Assembly: GCF_028656935.1 (NCBI RefSeq)
Contig: NZ_JAMDGZ010000044.1
Location: 58,709 to 122,708 of the forward strand
Length of the DNA stretch: 64,000 bases
Reading direction: 5' to 3'
Origin: Pseudomonas rubra
GTDB taxonomy: Bacteria > Pseudomonadota > Gammaproteobacteria > Pseudomonadales > Pseudomonadaceae
The translations under genes and the position numbers were made by a program. Positions 9,662 to 18,710 of this stretch are shown here, one piece after another. Under the pieces are notes generated by a model, which was given only the letters and a program-made list of their open reading frames with translations, ran no database searches and was not told the DNA's origin. Each line of letters opens with the position of its first letter. Position 1 is the stretch's first letter.

Positions 9662-10613
9662 GCTTGGACTCCTTGCGATAGCGCGTGGTATTGGCCTTGA
9701 CGATCTCCTTCACCACATACCGGGGTCGATGCTTGGCCTCCATATAGATTCGGCCGACATACTCCCCCAATATGCCAATGCCGATCAGTTGCACCCCACC
9801 CAGGAACAGAATTGCCGTCATCAACGACGGATACCCGGGCACATCATTGCCGAACAGGATCTTGTCCAGTACCAGGTACGCGGCATACAGCAAAGCCAAC
9901 AACGAGATGAACGCACCGACGTAACTCCACAGGCGCAAGGGCCAAGTGCTGAACGAGGTAATGCCGTCCAGTGCCAGGTTCCACAGGCGCCAGGCGTTGA
10001 ACTTGCTACGCCCCACGGCCCTCGGTGCGCGGTCGTACTCGACGATGGCAACGTTGAATCCCGCCCACGACAGCACCCCTTTCATGAACAACTGTTGTTC
10101 CGGCAGGGTCTTGATTACGTCCACAACCTTACGGTCCATCAAGCGGAAATCGCCGACGTTTTCTTCAATATGGGTGTAGGCGATACGATTGAGCAGGCGA
10201 TAAAACAACGAAGCACTGCGGCGCTTGAGGTAGCCATCACTGGTGCGGTCCCGGCGTTTGGCCAGGACCACATCGGCGCCGTCTTGCCATGCATCGATCA
10301 ACTGCGCGACCACCGCCACCGGGTCCTGCAGGTCAACGTCCATGGGCACCACTGCATCGCCGCTGGCGTACTCCAGGCCGGCGAACAGCGCGGGTTCCTT
10401 GCCGAAGTTGCGCGAGAAATTGATCAGCACCACCTCACTGTCCGCCAGCGCGAGCGAGCGTGCGACCTCTGCCGTGCGGTCACTGCTGCCGTCATTGATG
10501 AAGACGATCTCAATGCAGTGGGCTTGCAACGAGGGTTCCTGGCGCACGGTCTGGTAGAACAGCCTGACCGCCTGTTCTTCGTTGAACACCGGCACGATAA
10601 GTGAAACTTTCAT
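9648..10613 (-). CDS. gtrB: bactoprenol glucosyltransferase GtrB
   Basis: A 321-residue family 2 glycosyltransferase that attaches glucose from UDP-glucose to undecaprenyl phosphate on the cytoplasmic face. The GT2 fold starts at once (MKVSLIVPVFNEEQAV); the nucleotide-binding DVDLQDP and the ARRDRTSDGYLKR region follow, with two C-terminal membrane segments after about residue 225. The ATG at 10613 was chosen because it begins this fold and overlaps the gtrA stop by 4 bases (ATGA), a sign of translational coupling. The longer open frame upstream lies inside gtrA. It supplies the lipid-linked donor for the GtrII-type protein. Confidence 0.9.
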   Translation of the reverse strand: MKVSLIVPVFNEEQAVRLFYQTVRQEPSLQAHCIEIVFINDGSSDRTAEVARSLALADSEVVLINFSRNFGKEPALFAGLEYASGDAVVPMDVDLQDPVAVVAQLIDAWQDGADVVLAKRRDRTSDGYLKRRSASLFYRLLNRIAYTHIEENVGDFRLMDRKVVDVIKTLPEQQLFMKGVLSWAGFNVAIVEYDRAPRAVGRSKFNAWRLWNLALDGITSFSTWPLRLWSYVGAFISLLALLYAAYLVLDKILFGNDVPGYPSLMTAILFLGGVQLIGIGILGEYVGRIYMEAKHRPRYVVKEIVKANTTRYRKESKRAGE

Positions 10614-10984
10614 GGCTCGGACCCGCGAAATACCACCCATTTGGCCAGCAAGAAGCCGCAGGTCAGGCTGATCAGGGAAAAGCTCACGACGGTGATCAAC
10701 CCGTGCAACCGCCAATGATCGCCCAGCCAGCCAACCGCCAGGCTGACAGAGCCCAGGCACAGCATGAACAGCAGGTAGCGCCCGATCGAGGGCGGCACAG
10801 CAAAGGTGTAGAGAGCATTAACAGTGTAGGAAAGGGTCGCGGCTACACAGAATGCCAGCAGATTACTCAGGGCCTGGCTCAGGTCGAACGCTACCCGAAG
10901 GACGAAAAAAAGCTGCCAATGCACCAGGGTATTGGCAATGCCAATCACGCTGTAGGTGGAAAATCCTTTCCAGATGTTGGCCAT
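10610..10984 (-). CDS. gtrA: GtrA-family flippase
   Basis: A 124-residue protein with four predicted membrane segments. It has the usual GtrA features: an early GxxNTLVHW-like motif and a final segment ending in a KWVVF motif. GtrA is thought to move undecaprenyl-phosphate-glucose across the inner membrane. It is the first gene of the gtrA-gtrB-gtrII cassette, with a 4-base overlap into gtrB. The promoter should lie in the 262-base gap shared with the divergent opgC-like gene; I could not pick one with confidence. Confidence 0.88.
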   Translation of the reverse strand: MANIWKGFSTYSVIGIANTLVHWQLFFVLRVAFDLSQALSNLLAFCVAATLSYTVNALYTFAVPPSIGRYLLFMLCLGSVSLAVGWLGDHWRLHGLITVVSFSLISLTCGFLLAKWVVFRGSEP

Positions 10985-11246
10985 TTCCGCGTCGCGCCTC
11001 TTTGCCTGATGCGGTTTAATTTAAGCAGGCCACGTCGACAGCGGTTCGTCTACTGGGAGAATCGGCAGGGGTGGCCCATTTGCGACCAACGGTTTGCAGC
11101 CCAGGGCCGATTCGAGATATCCGGTAATAAGCAACTTTTGCAATTATGGCCAAATACCTCCACCCTGCCCCCGCCCGACGCGCGGCACGAGCGATTACCG
11201 TCGTCTGCAGGTCACTACTAAATCAACTGTTCAAGAGCCCGCTGCC

Positions 11247-12371
11247 ATGCTTAACGGACGCGACCCGCGCATCGATTTCTTTCGAGGCCTGGCGTTGATC
11301 TTCATCTTCTGGGATCACGTCCCCCACAACCCTTTGGGCCAGATCACCCTGCGTAACATCGGTTTCAGCGATGCTGCGGAAGTGTTCGTATTCCTCGCCG
11401 GCTACGCTGCGGTCCTGGCCTATGGCAAGGTCCTGCAACGCGATGGTTACCTGATCGCCTGTGTGAAGATCCTGCGCCGTACCTGGGTGTTGTATGTGGT
11501 ACATATTTTCCTGTTGGCGATGCTGATGGGCATCGTGTTCTTCGCCAACAGCCATGTGCAGACCCGCGACCTGGTCCAGGAAATGGGCCTCACCCATTTC
11601 ATCACCAACCCCCAGCAGGCGCTGACCGACGAGCTGCTGCTGCGCTTCAAGCCCAACCTGATGGACCCGCTGCCGCTGTATATCGTGCTGCTGGCTGGCT
11701 TGGCGCTGGTACTGCCACTGCTGATGCGCAACGCCCTGGCCGTGGTCGGGGTGTCGATGGCGGTGTACCTGGTGGCGCCTAAGCTTGGTTGGAACCTGGC
11801 GAATTTTTCCGATGGCGTGTGGTACTTCAACCCGGTGACCTGGCAGTTCCTGTTCGTGCTTGGCGGCGCCGCAGCGCTGTACGGGCAGCAGGCACGGCCA
11901 GCACAAACCCGGCCGTTACGCCGTCAGCCACTGTTCCTCGCCGCAGCCGCCTACTCACTGGCTGCGGGCATCATTACCCTGTCCTGGCGCTGGCCAGAGA
12001 TTCACGATGCGTGGATGCCGGCCAGCCTCAGCAACCTGCTGTACCCGATCAGCAAGACCGACCTGTCGCCGGTACGCCTGCTGCATTTCCTGGCCCTGGC
12101 CTATGTCACCGCCAAACTGCTGCCGGGCGTTGGCTGGACGCACAACTGGCTGGCTCAGCAAACCTGCCGTATGGGCCGCTACTCCCTTGAAGTGTTCTGC
12201 CTGGGGGTGTTGTTGGCGCCCTTGGCGGACATGGTCAATGCCATGGCCAGTGACGCCTTTGCCGTGCAGGTCTTCACCGCGCTGGTGGGCGTTGCGATCA
12301 TGGCCCTGCTCGGCGCCTGGCTGGACTTCAACAAACGGTTGACCCAGCCGATGCGTGCGGTTGCTACCTGA
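11247..12371 (+). CDS. opgC: OpgC-family membrane acyltransferase
   Basis: A 374-residue protein with about ten membrane segments. It begins with the OpgC signature DPRIDFFRGLALIFIFWDH and continues with GFSDAAEVFVFLAGY, both typical of the family. OpgC succinylates osmoregulated periplasmic glucans in enteric bacteria; the family also has members acting on other glycans. The ATG at 11247 starts right at the conserved N terminus, whereas the open frame extending 51 codons upstream is not conserved-looking. No opgG/opgH partners are in the window. Placed divergently from the gtr cassette, which also decorates a surface or periplasmic glycan. Confidence 0.85.
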   Translation: MLNGRDPRIDFFRGLALIFIFWDHVPHNPLGQITLRNIGFSDAAEVFVFLAGYAAVLAYGKVLQRDGYLIACVKILRRTWVLYVVHIFLLAMLMGIVFFANSHVQTRDLVQEMGLTHFITNPQQALTDELLLRFKPNLMDPLPLYIVLLAGLALVLPLLMRNALAVVGVSMAVYLVAPKLGWNLANFSDGVWYFNPVTWQFLFVLGGAAALYGQQARPAQTRPLRRQPLFLAAAAYSLAAGIITLSWRWPEIHDAWMPASLSNLLYPISKTDLSPVRLLHFLALAYVTAKLLPGVGWTHNWLAQQTCRMGRYSLEVFCLGVLLAPLADMVNAMASDAFAVQVFTALVGVAIMALLGAWLDFNKRLTQPMRAVAT

Positions 12372-12382
12372 AAACCGCAGGC

Positions 12383-12419
12383 AAAAAAAAGCCCGTATCC
12401 ATGGATACGGGCTTTTTTT
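12383..12419. terminator. bidirectional terminator opgC / permease
   Basis: A perfect 10-bp stem, GCCCGTATCC with GGATACGGGC (12391-12412), is flanked by A8 on the left and T7 on the right. It can end transcription from both convergent genes. Confidence 0.92.
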
Positions 12420-12432
12420 GTTCACGCGAGGA

Positions 12433-13854
12433 TCAGGACGCCGAACTTGCAGCGCGCTGCTCCACAGGGCTTGGCGACAACTTGAACACGTAATACAGCA
12501 CGGTCAGCATCACCAGAAACGCCGGGCCGATGTACAGGGCTACGCGGGTCTCCTCGAAGTAGGCCATCAGGCCGACCACCAGGATCAGGAACGCCAGCGC
12601 CAGGTAGGAGCTCAGCGGCCATAGCCACATGCGGTACTTGAGTGCATCGCGCTCGGCATTGCTCAGGCCGGCGCGGAATTTCAGCTGGGCCAGGAGGATC
12701 ATCACCCAGGTCCAGATCGCGCCAAAAGTAGCGATCGCGGTTACCCAGACGAAGACTTTCTCCGGCACCAGGTAGTTGGCCAGCACGCCCAGCAGCAAGG
12801 CTGCAATCGACAGCAGCAAGGCATTGCGCGGCACGCCGTTGCTCGAGGTGCGGGCGAAGGTGGCCGGCGCCTGGCCGTTCTGCGCCAGGCTGTAGAGCAT
12901 GCGCCCGGTACTGAAGATACCGCCGTTGCACGACGACAATGCAGCGGTGATCACCACGAAGTTGATGATACCGGCCGCAGTCTTGATACCCAGACGCTCG
13001 AAGGTCATCACGAACGGGCTGCCCTGGCTGCCGATTTCGTTCCACGGGTAGATCGACAGGATCACGAACAGCGCACCGACGTAGAACAGCAGGATGCGCC
13101 AAAACACCGAGCCGATGGCCTGCGGAATGGTCTTTTGCGGGTTGCGCGCTTCACCGGCAGTCAGGCCGATCATTTCCACACCCAGGTAAGCGAACATCAC
13201 CATCTGCAGCGACATCAGCACGCCGGTCACGCCATTGGGCATGAAGCCGCCGTTGCTCCAGAGGTTGGAGATGCCCATCGCCACGCCATCGTTACCAAAA
13301 CCAAAGGCGATGATGCCGACGCCACCCAGGACCATGGCAATGATGGTGACGATCTTGATCAGGGCGAACCAGAACTCGAACTCGCCAAAGGCCTTGACCG
13401 CAATCAGGTTGATCGCGCCCATGCTGCCCAGGGCTGCCAGGGCCCAGATCCAGCGCGGCACTTCAGGGAACCAGATGCCCATGTAGATGGCCACTGCGGT
13501 GATTTCCGCCACACACGTCACCAGCCACAGGAACCAGTAGTTCCAGCCAGTGAGAAAGCCCGCCAATGGGCCGAGATAGTCTTGGGCGTAACGGCTGAAC
13601 GAGCCGGCAACTGGATTGTGCACGGCCATTTCGCCGAGGGCACGCATGATCACCAGGATCGCCAGACCGCCAATGATGTAGGACAGCATGATCGCCGGCC
13701 CGGCCATTTCGATGGCCTTGGCCGATCCCAGGAACAGGCCGACACCGATACAGGCGCCCAGCGCCATCAGGCGAATATGACGTTCGCCGAGTTCTCGCTT
13801 GAGTGGGCCGCCTTGGGCGGTCTCACCGTGAGCAGGGTGGTTGCCGACTGGCAT
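12433..13854 (-). CDS. APC-family amino-acid permease (ProY/CycA-like)
   Basis: A 473-residue protein with about twelve membrane segments, belonging to the amino acid-polyamine-organocation superfamily (AAT group). The first segment carries the consensus IGVGLFLGSA, followed by MRALGEMAVHNPVAGSFSRY, close to ProY and HutT proteins. At the spot where ProY and HutT have INSD it carries SSCNGGIFSTGRMLY, as in the CycA/GABA-permease group, so the substrate is uncertain (proline, histidine or small neutral amino acids). Imports substrate by proton symport. A GAGG lies about ten bases before the ATG. Single gene, ended by the shared terminator. Confidence 0.85.
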   Translation of the reverse strand: MPVGNHPAHGETAQGGPLKRELGERHIRLMALGACIGVGLFLGSAKAIEMAGPAIMLSYIIGGLAILVIMRALGEMAVHNPVAGSFSRYAQDYLGPLAGFLTGWNYWFLWLVTCVAEITAVAIYMGIWFPEVPRWIWALAALGSMGAINLIAVKAFGEFEFWFALIKIVTIIAMVLGGVGIIAFGFGNDGVAMGISNLWSNGGFMPNGVTGVLMSLQMVMFAYLGVEMIGLTAGEARNPQKTIPQAIGSVFWRILLFYVGALFVILSIYPWNEIGSQGSPFVMTFERLGIKTAAGIINFVVITAALSSCNGGIFSTGRMLYSLAQNGQAPATFARTSSNGVPRNALLLSIAALLLGVLANYLVPEKVFVWVTAIATFGAIWTWVMILLAQLKFRAGLSNAERDALKYRMWLWPLSSYLALAFLILVVGLMAYFEETRVALYIGPAFLVMLTVLYYVFKLSPSPVEQRAASSAS

Positions 13855-14290
13855 AGAAATACAACCTCATTTTGTTATTGGATATAACCATTCGTGCAGG
13901 CCTGGCATCGCCGATAGGCTGGATGCGTTGCCTCGCCGGGCACCGCCTTGTGAGCGGGCCCGTCTGCCGGGCATGCAAAACCGACAGAGCGAAAGGGGCG
14001 AGCAGTATAGAAAGGCCCCTGCAGGGCATTCCACTGTATAAGGCGCAATATTTGGCGAGAACTCTCGGCAATAACCGCTTCTACGGAGGGGCATTCCCCG
14101 TGGTTTAGCCTCTGCAGGAAACAGGGCGGCTAACATAGCACCAAAACGGGGCAATTCAAGCTCCACTAAAGGAGCATTTCTGACGCCATTTTAGGAATCA
14201 TCTGGCAACTGACTACAAATTTTTCACCAAACCCGGCCACCGTCTAAGCTTCAGGCAAGCAAGACGAAAAACGTAGCCGGGCTGAAGACT
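13855..14290. other. 436-base divergent intergenic region
   Basis: Lies between the minus-strand permease and the plus-strand penicillin-binding protein. It should hold both promoters. I see short GC-rich dyads (for example CCCTGCAGGG near 14020) but no convincing coding frame, RNA gene or operator. Confidence 0.5.
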
Positions 14291-17200
14291 ATGGGCGCAT
14301 TGTGGCAATCGGAACCGAACAGTACGGACGCTCCCCCTGAAAACCTCGAACCTTCGCCATCGCCGAAAAGCCCACGCCAGCGCCATCTCTGGTGGCGGCT
14401 GTTCTGGTTGGTGCTGGTACTTGCCCTGATCGCCCTGGGGTATGCCGCCACCACCGAAATGCACACTTCACGCCTGCAATCACGAGAGTTCAGCCAGTTC
14501 GCCGCGACTCTGAGCTATTCCATGCAGCCCGGCCCCAGCGATGCTATCCGCTACCCTGGTGACGGCCCGTTCGACAAGCGCCTGGGCTACAGCGCACTGG
14601 GTGAGTTCCTGCCACGCCTGCTCAAGCGCGACTATGTGATCAACGAACAGACCCGATTCTCTCCGGCACTGATGAACTACGTTGATCACGGTTTCTTCGT
14701 CCCCTATGCCGAGAAGATTCAGGCAGGCCTGTCGATCACCGACTGCAAGGGTGACGCGCTGTACCAGTTCCATTACCCGCAGCACCTGTACCCCGACTTC
14801 GCCTCAATTCCACCGATCATTGTCCACAGCCTGCTGTTCATCGAGAACCGCGATCTACTCGACGCCAATGACCCGCTGAACAACCCTGCGGTGGACTGGC
14901 CGCGCTTTGCCAAGGCGGCCTACACCCAAGTGGCAAAATACCTCGCCCTGCCTGGCCAGTCGGCCGGTGGCAGTACCCTGGCGACCCAACTGGAAAAGTA
15001 CCGGCACTCGCCCGACGGCCTGACAGCCTCGGGTAGCGAGAAGATCCGCCAAATGATATCCGCCAGCGTACGTGCCTATCAGGATGGTCCCCAGACCCTG
15101 CAAGCACGCCAGCGTATCGTGCGCGACTACCTCAACAGCGTGCCGCTGTCGGCAGTGCCCGGCCATGGTGAAGTGCATGGCATGGCTGAAGGATTGCGAG
15201 TCTGGTACGGCGCTGATTTCGCCCAGGTCAACCAGGCCCTGTCATCCACCGACAATGACCCCGCCAGCCTCGCCACCCGCGGCCTGGCCCTGCGTCAGGT
15301 GCTGTCGCTGATGATCGCCCAGCGCCGGCCCTCGCACTTTTTGTCCAAGGGCCGTGAGGAACTGGCGCTGTTGACCGACAGCCACATCCGCATCCTTTCG
15401 GCCAGCAACATCATCGACAAGCCACTGACTGACGCCGCCCTGGCCAGCAAAGCCATCTACCGCGACTGGGTGGCCCAGCCAACCATACAGCCCATCGTCA
15501 CCAACAAGGGCATCAGCGTTGCCCGCAGTCGCCTGTCTTCAGCCCTCGGCCGACCGCTGTACGACCTCGACCGTCTCGACCTGTCGGCCACCAGCACCCT
15601 GCAGTCGCAACTGCAGGGCCAGATCAGCCAGTACCTCAAAGACCTCGCTGACCCGGCCTTTGCCGAGAAAATGGGCCTGTACGGCGAACGCCTGCTGACC
15701 CCGACCAGCACCACCCAGGTGCGCTACAGTTTCACCCTGCTCGAACGCACCGCCGACGGCTCGCGGGTGCGGGTGCAGACCGACAGCACCGACCAGCCGT
15801 TTGACATCAACGAAGGCAGCAAGCTGGAGCTGGGCTCGACCGCCAAACTGCGAGTGCTGACCAGCTACCTGGAAATCATCGGCGAATTGCACGACAAGTA
15901 CGCCAACACGCCGGCCGCCGACCTGAAAAAAGTCCAGGTGGCGGAACTGGACTTCATCACCCGTTGGGCCATCGACTACCTGATCCAGAACAAGGACCGC
16001 GACCTCAACGCCATGCTCAACGCCGCCCTTGAGCGCAAATACTCGGCCAGCCCCGGCGAAGCCTTCTTCACGGGCGGTGGCCTGCACGTGTTCAACAACT
16101 TTCGCAAGGAAGACAACGGCCGCATCCCGACCCTCAAGGACGCCCTGCGCGAATCGATCAACTTGCCGTTCATTCGCCTGATGCGCGATCTGGTGCGCTA
16201 CAGCACCTACCAGCAGCCGGGCAACAGTGCCAGCCTGCTCAAGGACGATGCCGAGCCGCGCCGACAGGAATACCTGGCGCGTTTTGCCGACAAGGAAGGC
16301 ACCGATTACATGCGCAGGTTCTGGAAGAAGTACCAGCGCAAGACCTCCCAGCAGCGTCTGGACACCTTTCTCGACAGCCTGCGGGTCACACCGATCCGTC
16401 TGGCCGCAGTACACCGTTACCTGTTCCCCGACGCCGACCAGGCCACCTTCAATGCCTTTGTCCAGGCACACCTGAAAAAAGACCGGGTCGAGAACAAGAC
16501 ACCGGCCACCAAGCAGAACACCGTGACCGAGAAACGCCTGCAAGAGCTGTTTGAGGCGTACCGACCTGGCGCCTATGACCTGCCTGACCAAGGCTTTATC
16601 GCCAAGGTCCACCCGCTGGACCTATGGCTGCTTGGCTATCTGCTGCAGCACCCCAGCGCCACCTTCCAGGACGCAGCACAGGCCAGCCATTTCGAGCGCC
16701 AGGAAGTCTATGGCTGGCTGTTCAAGAGCCGCCACAAAGGCGCGCGCGACAGCCGCATCCGGACCCTGGTGGAGATCGAAGCCTTTCTCGATATCCACCA
16801 ACGCTGGAAGCGCGTCGGCTATCCATTCGACCACCTGGTGCCATCGCTAGCCACCGCCATCGGCAGCTCCGGCGATCGCCCGGCAGCGCTGGCCGAGTTG
16901 ATCGGCATTATTCAGAACGATGGCGTGCGTCTGCCGGTGCTGCGCATCGATACCCTGCACTTCGCCGCCGAAACACCCTATGAAACCCGCCTGACCAGCG
17001 ATCCCGACCTGGGCCAGCGGGTGCTCTCGGTGGAAGTTGCCCGGGCCCTGCGCGGCGCCCTCTCGCAAGTGGTCGATGCCGGGACCGCACGACGGGTGTC
17101 GGGCAGCTTCAAACTGGCCGATGGCACGCCGCTGGTGATGGGCGGCAAGACCGGTACCGGCGACAACCGCATCGAAAGCTTCGGTGCCGGTGGGCGCCTG

Positions 17201-17425
17201 ATCGGTTCACGTTCGCTGAACCGCACTGCGACCTTTGTGTTCTACCTCGGCGAAAATCACTTCGGCACCCTCACCGCCTTCGTACCCGGTCGAGCGGCAG
17301 AGTCCTTCCGCTTTACCTCGGCACTGCCGGTGCAGGTGCTCAAGGGCATGGCGCCGATCCTTATGCCCTACCTGGAGCCGGGCAGCCACACACTGTGCAA
17401 ACCGCCGAGGATGGTACAGCGCTAG
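14291..17425 (+). CDS. class A penicillin-binding protein with large transpeptidase insert
   Basis: A 1044-residue bifunctional peptidoglycan polymerase, anchored by one membrane segment at residues 34-52. In the GT51 domain the catalytic glutamate is in ENRDLLD (E185; the usual next residue D is N here), followed by GGSTLATQ (226-233). The transpeptidase has S516-TAK, S622-IN and KTGTG (953-957). From SxN to KTG is about 330 residues, much longer than in PBP1A/1B: a Lys-rich, mostly helical block of roughly 180 residues (about 640-830) is inserted. Pseudomonads carry this large type annotated simply as transglycosylase domain proteins. Its stop overlaps a convergent C40 peptidase by 4 bases. 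Confidence 0.87.
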   Translation: MGALWQSEPNSTDAPPENLEPSPSPKSPRQRHLWWRLFWLVLVLALIALGYAATTEMHTSRLQSREFSQFAATLSYSMQPGPSDAIRYPGDGPFDKRLGYSALGEFLPRLLKRDYVINEQTRFSPALMNYVDHGFFVPYAEKIQAGLSITDCKGDALYQFHYPQHLYPDFASIPPIIVHSLLFIENRDLLDANDPLNNPAVDWPRFAKAAYTQVAKYLALPGQSAGGSTLATQLEKYRHSPDGLTASGSEKIRQMISASVRAYQDGPQTLQARQRIVRDYLNSVPLSAVPGHGEVHGMAEGLRVWYGADFAQVNQALSSTDNDPASLATRGLALRQVLSLMIAQRRPSHFLSKGREELALLTDSHIRILSASNIIDKPLTDAALASKAIYRDWVAQPTIQPIVTNKGISVARSRLSSALGRPLYDLDRLDLSATSTLQSQLQGQISQYLKDLADPAFAEKMGLYGERLLTPTSTTQVRYSFTLLERTADGSRVRVQTDSTDQPFDINEGSKLELGSTAKLRVLTSYLEIIGELHDKYANTPAADLKKVQVAELDFITRWAIDYLIQNKDRDLNAMLNAALERKYSASPGEAFFTGGGLHVFNNFRKEDNGRIPTLKDALRESINLPFIRLMRDLVRYSTYQQPGNSASLLKDDAEPRRQEYLARFADKEGTDYMRRFWKKYQRKTSQQRLDTFLDSLRVTPIRLAAVHRYLFPDADQATFNAFVQAHLKKDRVENKTPATKQNTVTEKRLQELFEAYRPGAYDLPDQGFIAKVHPLDLWLLGYLLQHPSATFQDAAQASHFERQEVYGWLFKSRHKGARDSRIRTLVEIEAFLDIHQRWKRVGYPFDHLVPSLATAIGSSGDRPAALAELIGIIQNDGVRLPVLRIDTLHFAAETPYETRLTSDPDLGQRVLSVEVARALRGALSQVVDAGTARRVSGSFKLADGTPLVMGGKTGTGDNRIESFGAGGRLIGSRSLNRTATFVFYLGENHFGTLTAFVPGRAAESFRFTSALPVQVLKGMAPILMPYLEPGSHTLCKPPRMVQR

Positions 17426-17916
17426 TGGAAGCGCTTGGCAGTCGTATAGCTTTTGCTCCAGTAGCTGTTCTTCAACGAGTCGATACGGATGTGCTTGCCG
17501 GTCCGAGGGGCATGGATAAAACGCCCTTCGCCGATATACAGACCGACGTGACCGATCCGCCCCTGCCCATTGCGATTGAAGAACACCGCGTCTCCGCGCT
17601 TGAGCTGGCTCTGCTTGATGGTGCGGGCACCGGACTTGAGCATCGCCGAGGTGGTACGCGGGATCCTGATATCGGCCTCGTTACGGAACAGGTAGACCAG
17701 CAGGCCACTGCAATCGAAGCCCCCCTTCACCGACATGCCGCCCCAACGGTAGGGCACGCCAATCAGTTGGTGAGCGCGCTCGACCAAACGATCGAGGTTG
17801 GCTTCGAGCTCTTGCCGCACACTGTGCTCGCGAGAGTTCTTGGTAACCGGGAGTGTGGCCTGGGCAAAAAATGACAGGCCCCAGAGCAGCCCGATGAAAA
17901 AAATGGAACGTGCCAC
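17422..17916 (-). CDS. NlpC/P60 (C40) cell-wall peptidase
   Basis: A 164-residue exported endopeptidase of the family that cuts gamma-D-glutamyl-diamino acid bonds in peptidoglycan. A signal peptide covers about residues 1-20 (cleavage near FFAQA). The catalytic cysteine is C69 in GGFDCSGLLVYLF, the base is H123 in GRIGHVGLYIG and the third polar residue is probably H135 in RFIHAP. Size and motif order match small Pseudomonas NlpC/P60 proteins. It converges with the penicillin-binding protein, overlapping by 4 bases. Confidence 0.9.
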   Translation of the reverse strand: MARSIFFIGLLWGLSFFAQATLPVTKNSREHSVRQELEANLDRLVERAHQLIGVPYRWGGMSVKGGFDCSGLLVYLFRNEADIRIPRTTSAMLKSGARTIKQSQLKRGDAVFFNRNGQGRIGHVGLYIGEGRFIHAPRTGKHIRIDSLKNSYWSKSYTTAKRFH

Positions 17917-18078
17917 GGTGAAATACTCACAGATGAAAAAAACGTGGCAAATCTTAGGAGCGTTTTCCGGGTGTGTAGATCAAGGCAATCTGAGGCGTTT
18001 GTAGGAAATTCCTTAAGCTCTCTTACACAAATTCATCTGCTCCTACGCACTTCATGAGAAATATTCCTATTCTCACGC

Positions 18079-18115
18079 TTGCTTTACGATATATCTTGAG
18101 TAATATCTAAAGATA
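18079..18115 (+). promoter_or_regulatory. promoter with overlapping dyads before the PadR gene
   Basis: TTGCTT (18079-18084) and TAATAT (18101-18106), 16 bases apart, form a plausible sigma-70 promoter. Two palindromes overlap it: GATATATC (18088-18095) and TATCT-AA-AGATA (18104-18115). This placement fits autorepression by the PadR-type product, as for E. coli YqjI, which also binds TATC/GATA-type dyads. Inferred, not shown. Confidence 0.55.
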
Positions 18116-18140
18116 CATCTAACGCAACCGGAGATTCCTC

Positions 18141-18710
18141 ATGCGCGACCATCAACCCCATCGCGAGCATGGCGAGCGGCATGACGGATTCGAACGTCGC
18201 CACAGCCGTGAGCGTGGCGATCGCGGCCCACGGGTGTTTGCCCCTGGCGACCTGAAACTGCTGCTGTTATCAATGCTGGGCGAACAGCCCTGCCACGGTT
18301 ACGACCTGATCCGCCAGATCGAAAGCCTCTTCGATGGCAGCTACAGCCCAAGCCCTGGCGTGATCTATCCAACCCTGAATTTTCTTGAAGAAGCTGAATT
18401 GATCAGCGGCGAAACCCAGGGCAGTAAACGCCTCTACGGCATCACTGCGGCCGGGACAAAATCTCTGGCCGAGCAGGCCATTGCCCTGGACGGCGTGCGC
18501 ATGCGCATCGAAGTCAGCAAGCGCTCGCTGCGCGGCCACGATCGCCCGGCCGAGATCCACGAAGCCGTACATAACTTGCGCCATGCCCTGCAAATGCACA
18601 GCGGGCGCTGGAACCCGGCGGAAATCGAGCGGGTCCGCAGCCTGCTCAACGACACCGCCAAAGCCATCGTCGCAGGGCCCATTGCGACCTCACCGGAGAA
18701 ACCCGAATGA
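18141..18710 (+). CDS. PadR-family metal-responsive regulator, YqjI-like
   Basis: A 189-residue repressor. An N-terminal His/Arg-rich tail (residues 1-30, His at 4, 7, 10, 14 and 21) precedes a PadR winged helix: LLLLSMLGEQPCHGYDLIRQ, then SPSPGVIYPTLNFLEEAEL and the wing around GSKRLYGITAAG. E. coli YqjI has the same layout; its His-rich tail binds nickel and it represses the neighbouring siderophore reductase gene yqjH. The next gene here is that reductase, with a 4-base overlap. The dyads in the promoter are the likely operator. Confidence 0.85.
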   Translation: MRDHQPHREHGERHDGFERRHSRERGDRGPRVFAPGDLKLLLLSMLGEQPCHGYDLIRQIESLFDGSYSPSPGVIYPTLNFLEEAELISGETQGSKRLYGITAAGTKSLAEQAIALDGVRMRIEVSKRSLRGHDRPAEIHEAVHNLRHALQMHSGRWNPAEIERVRSLLNDTAKAIVAGPIATSPEKPE

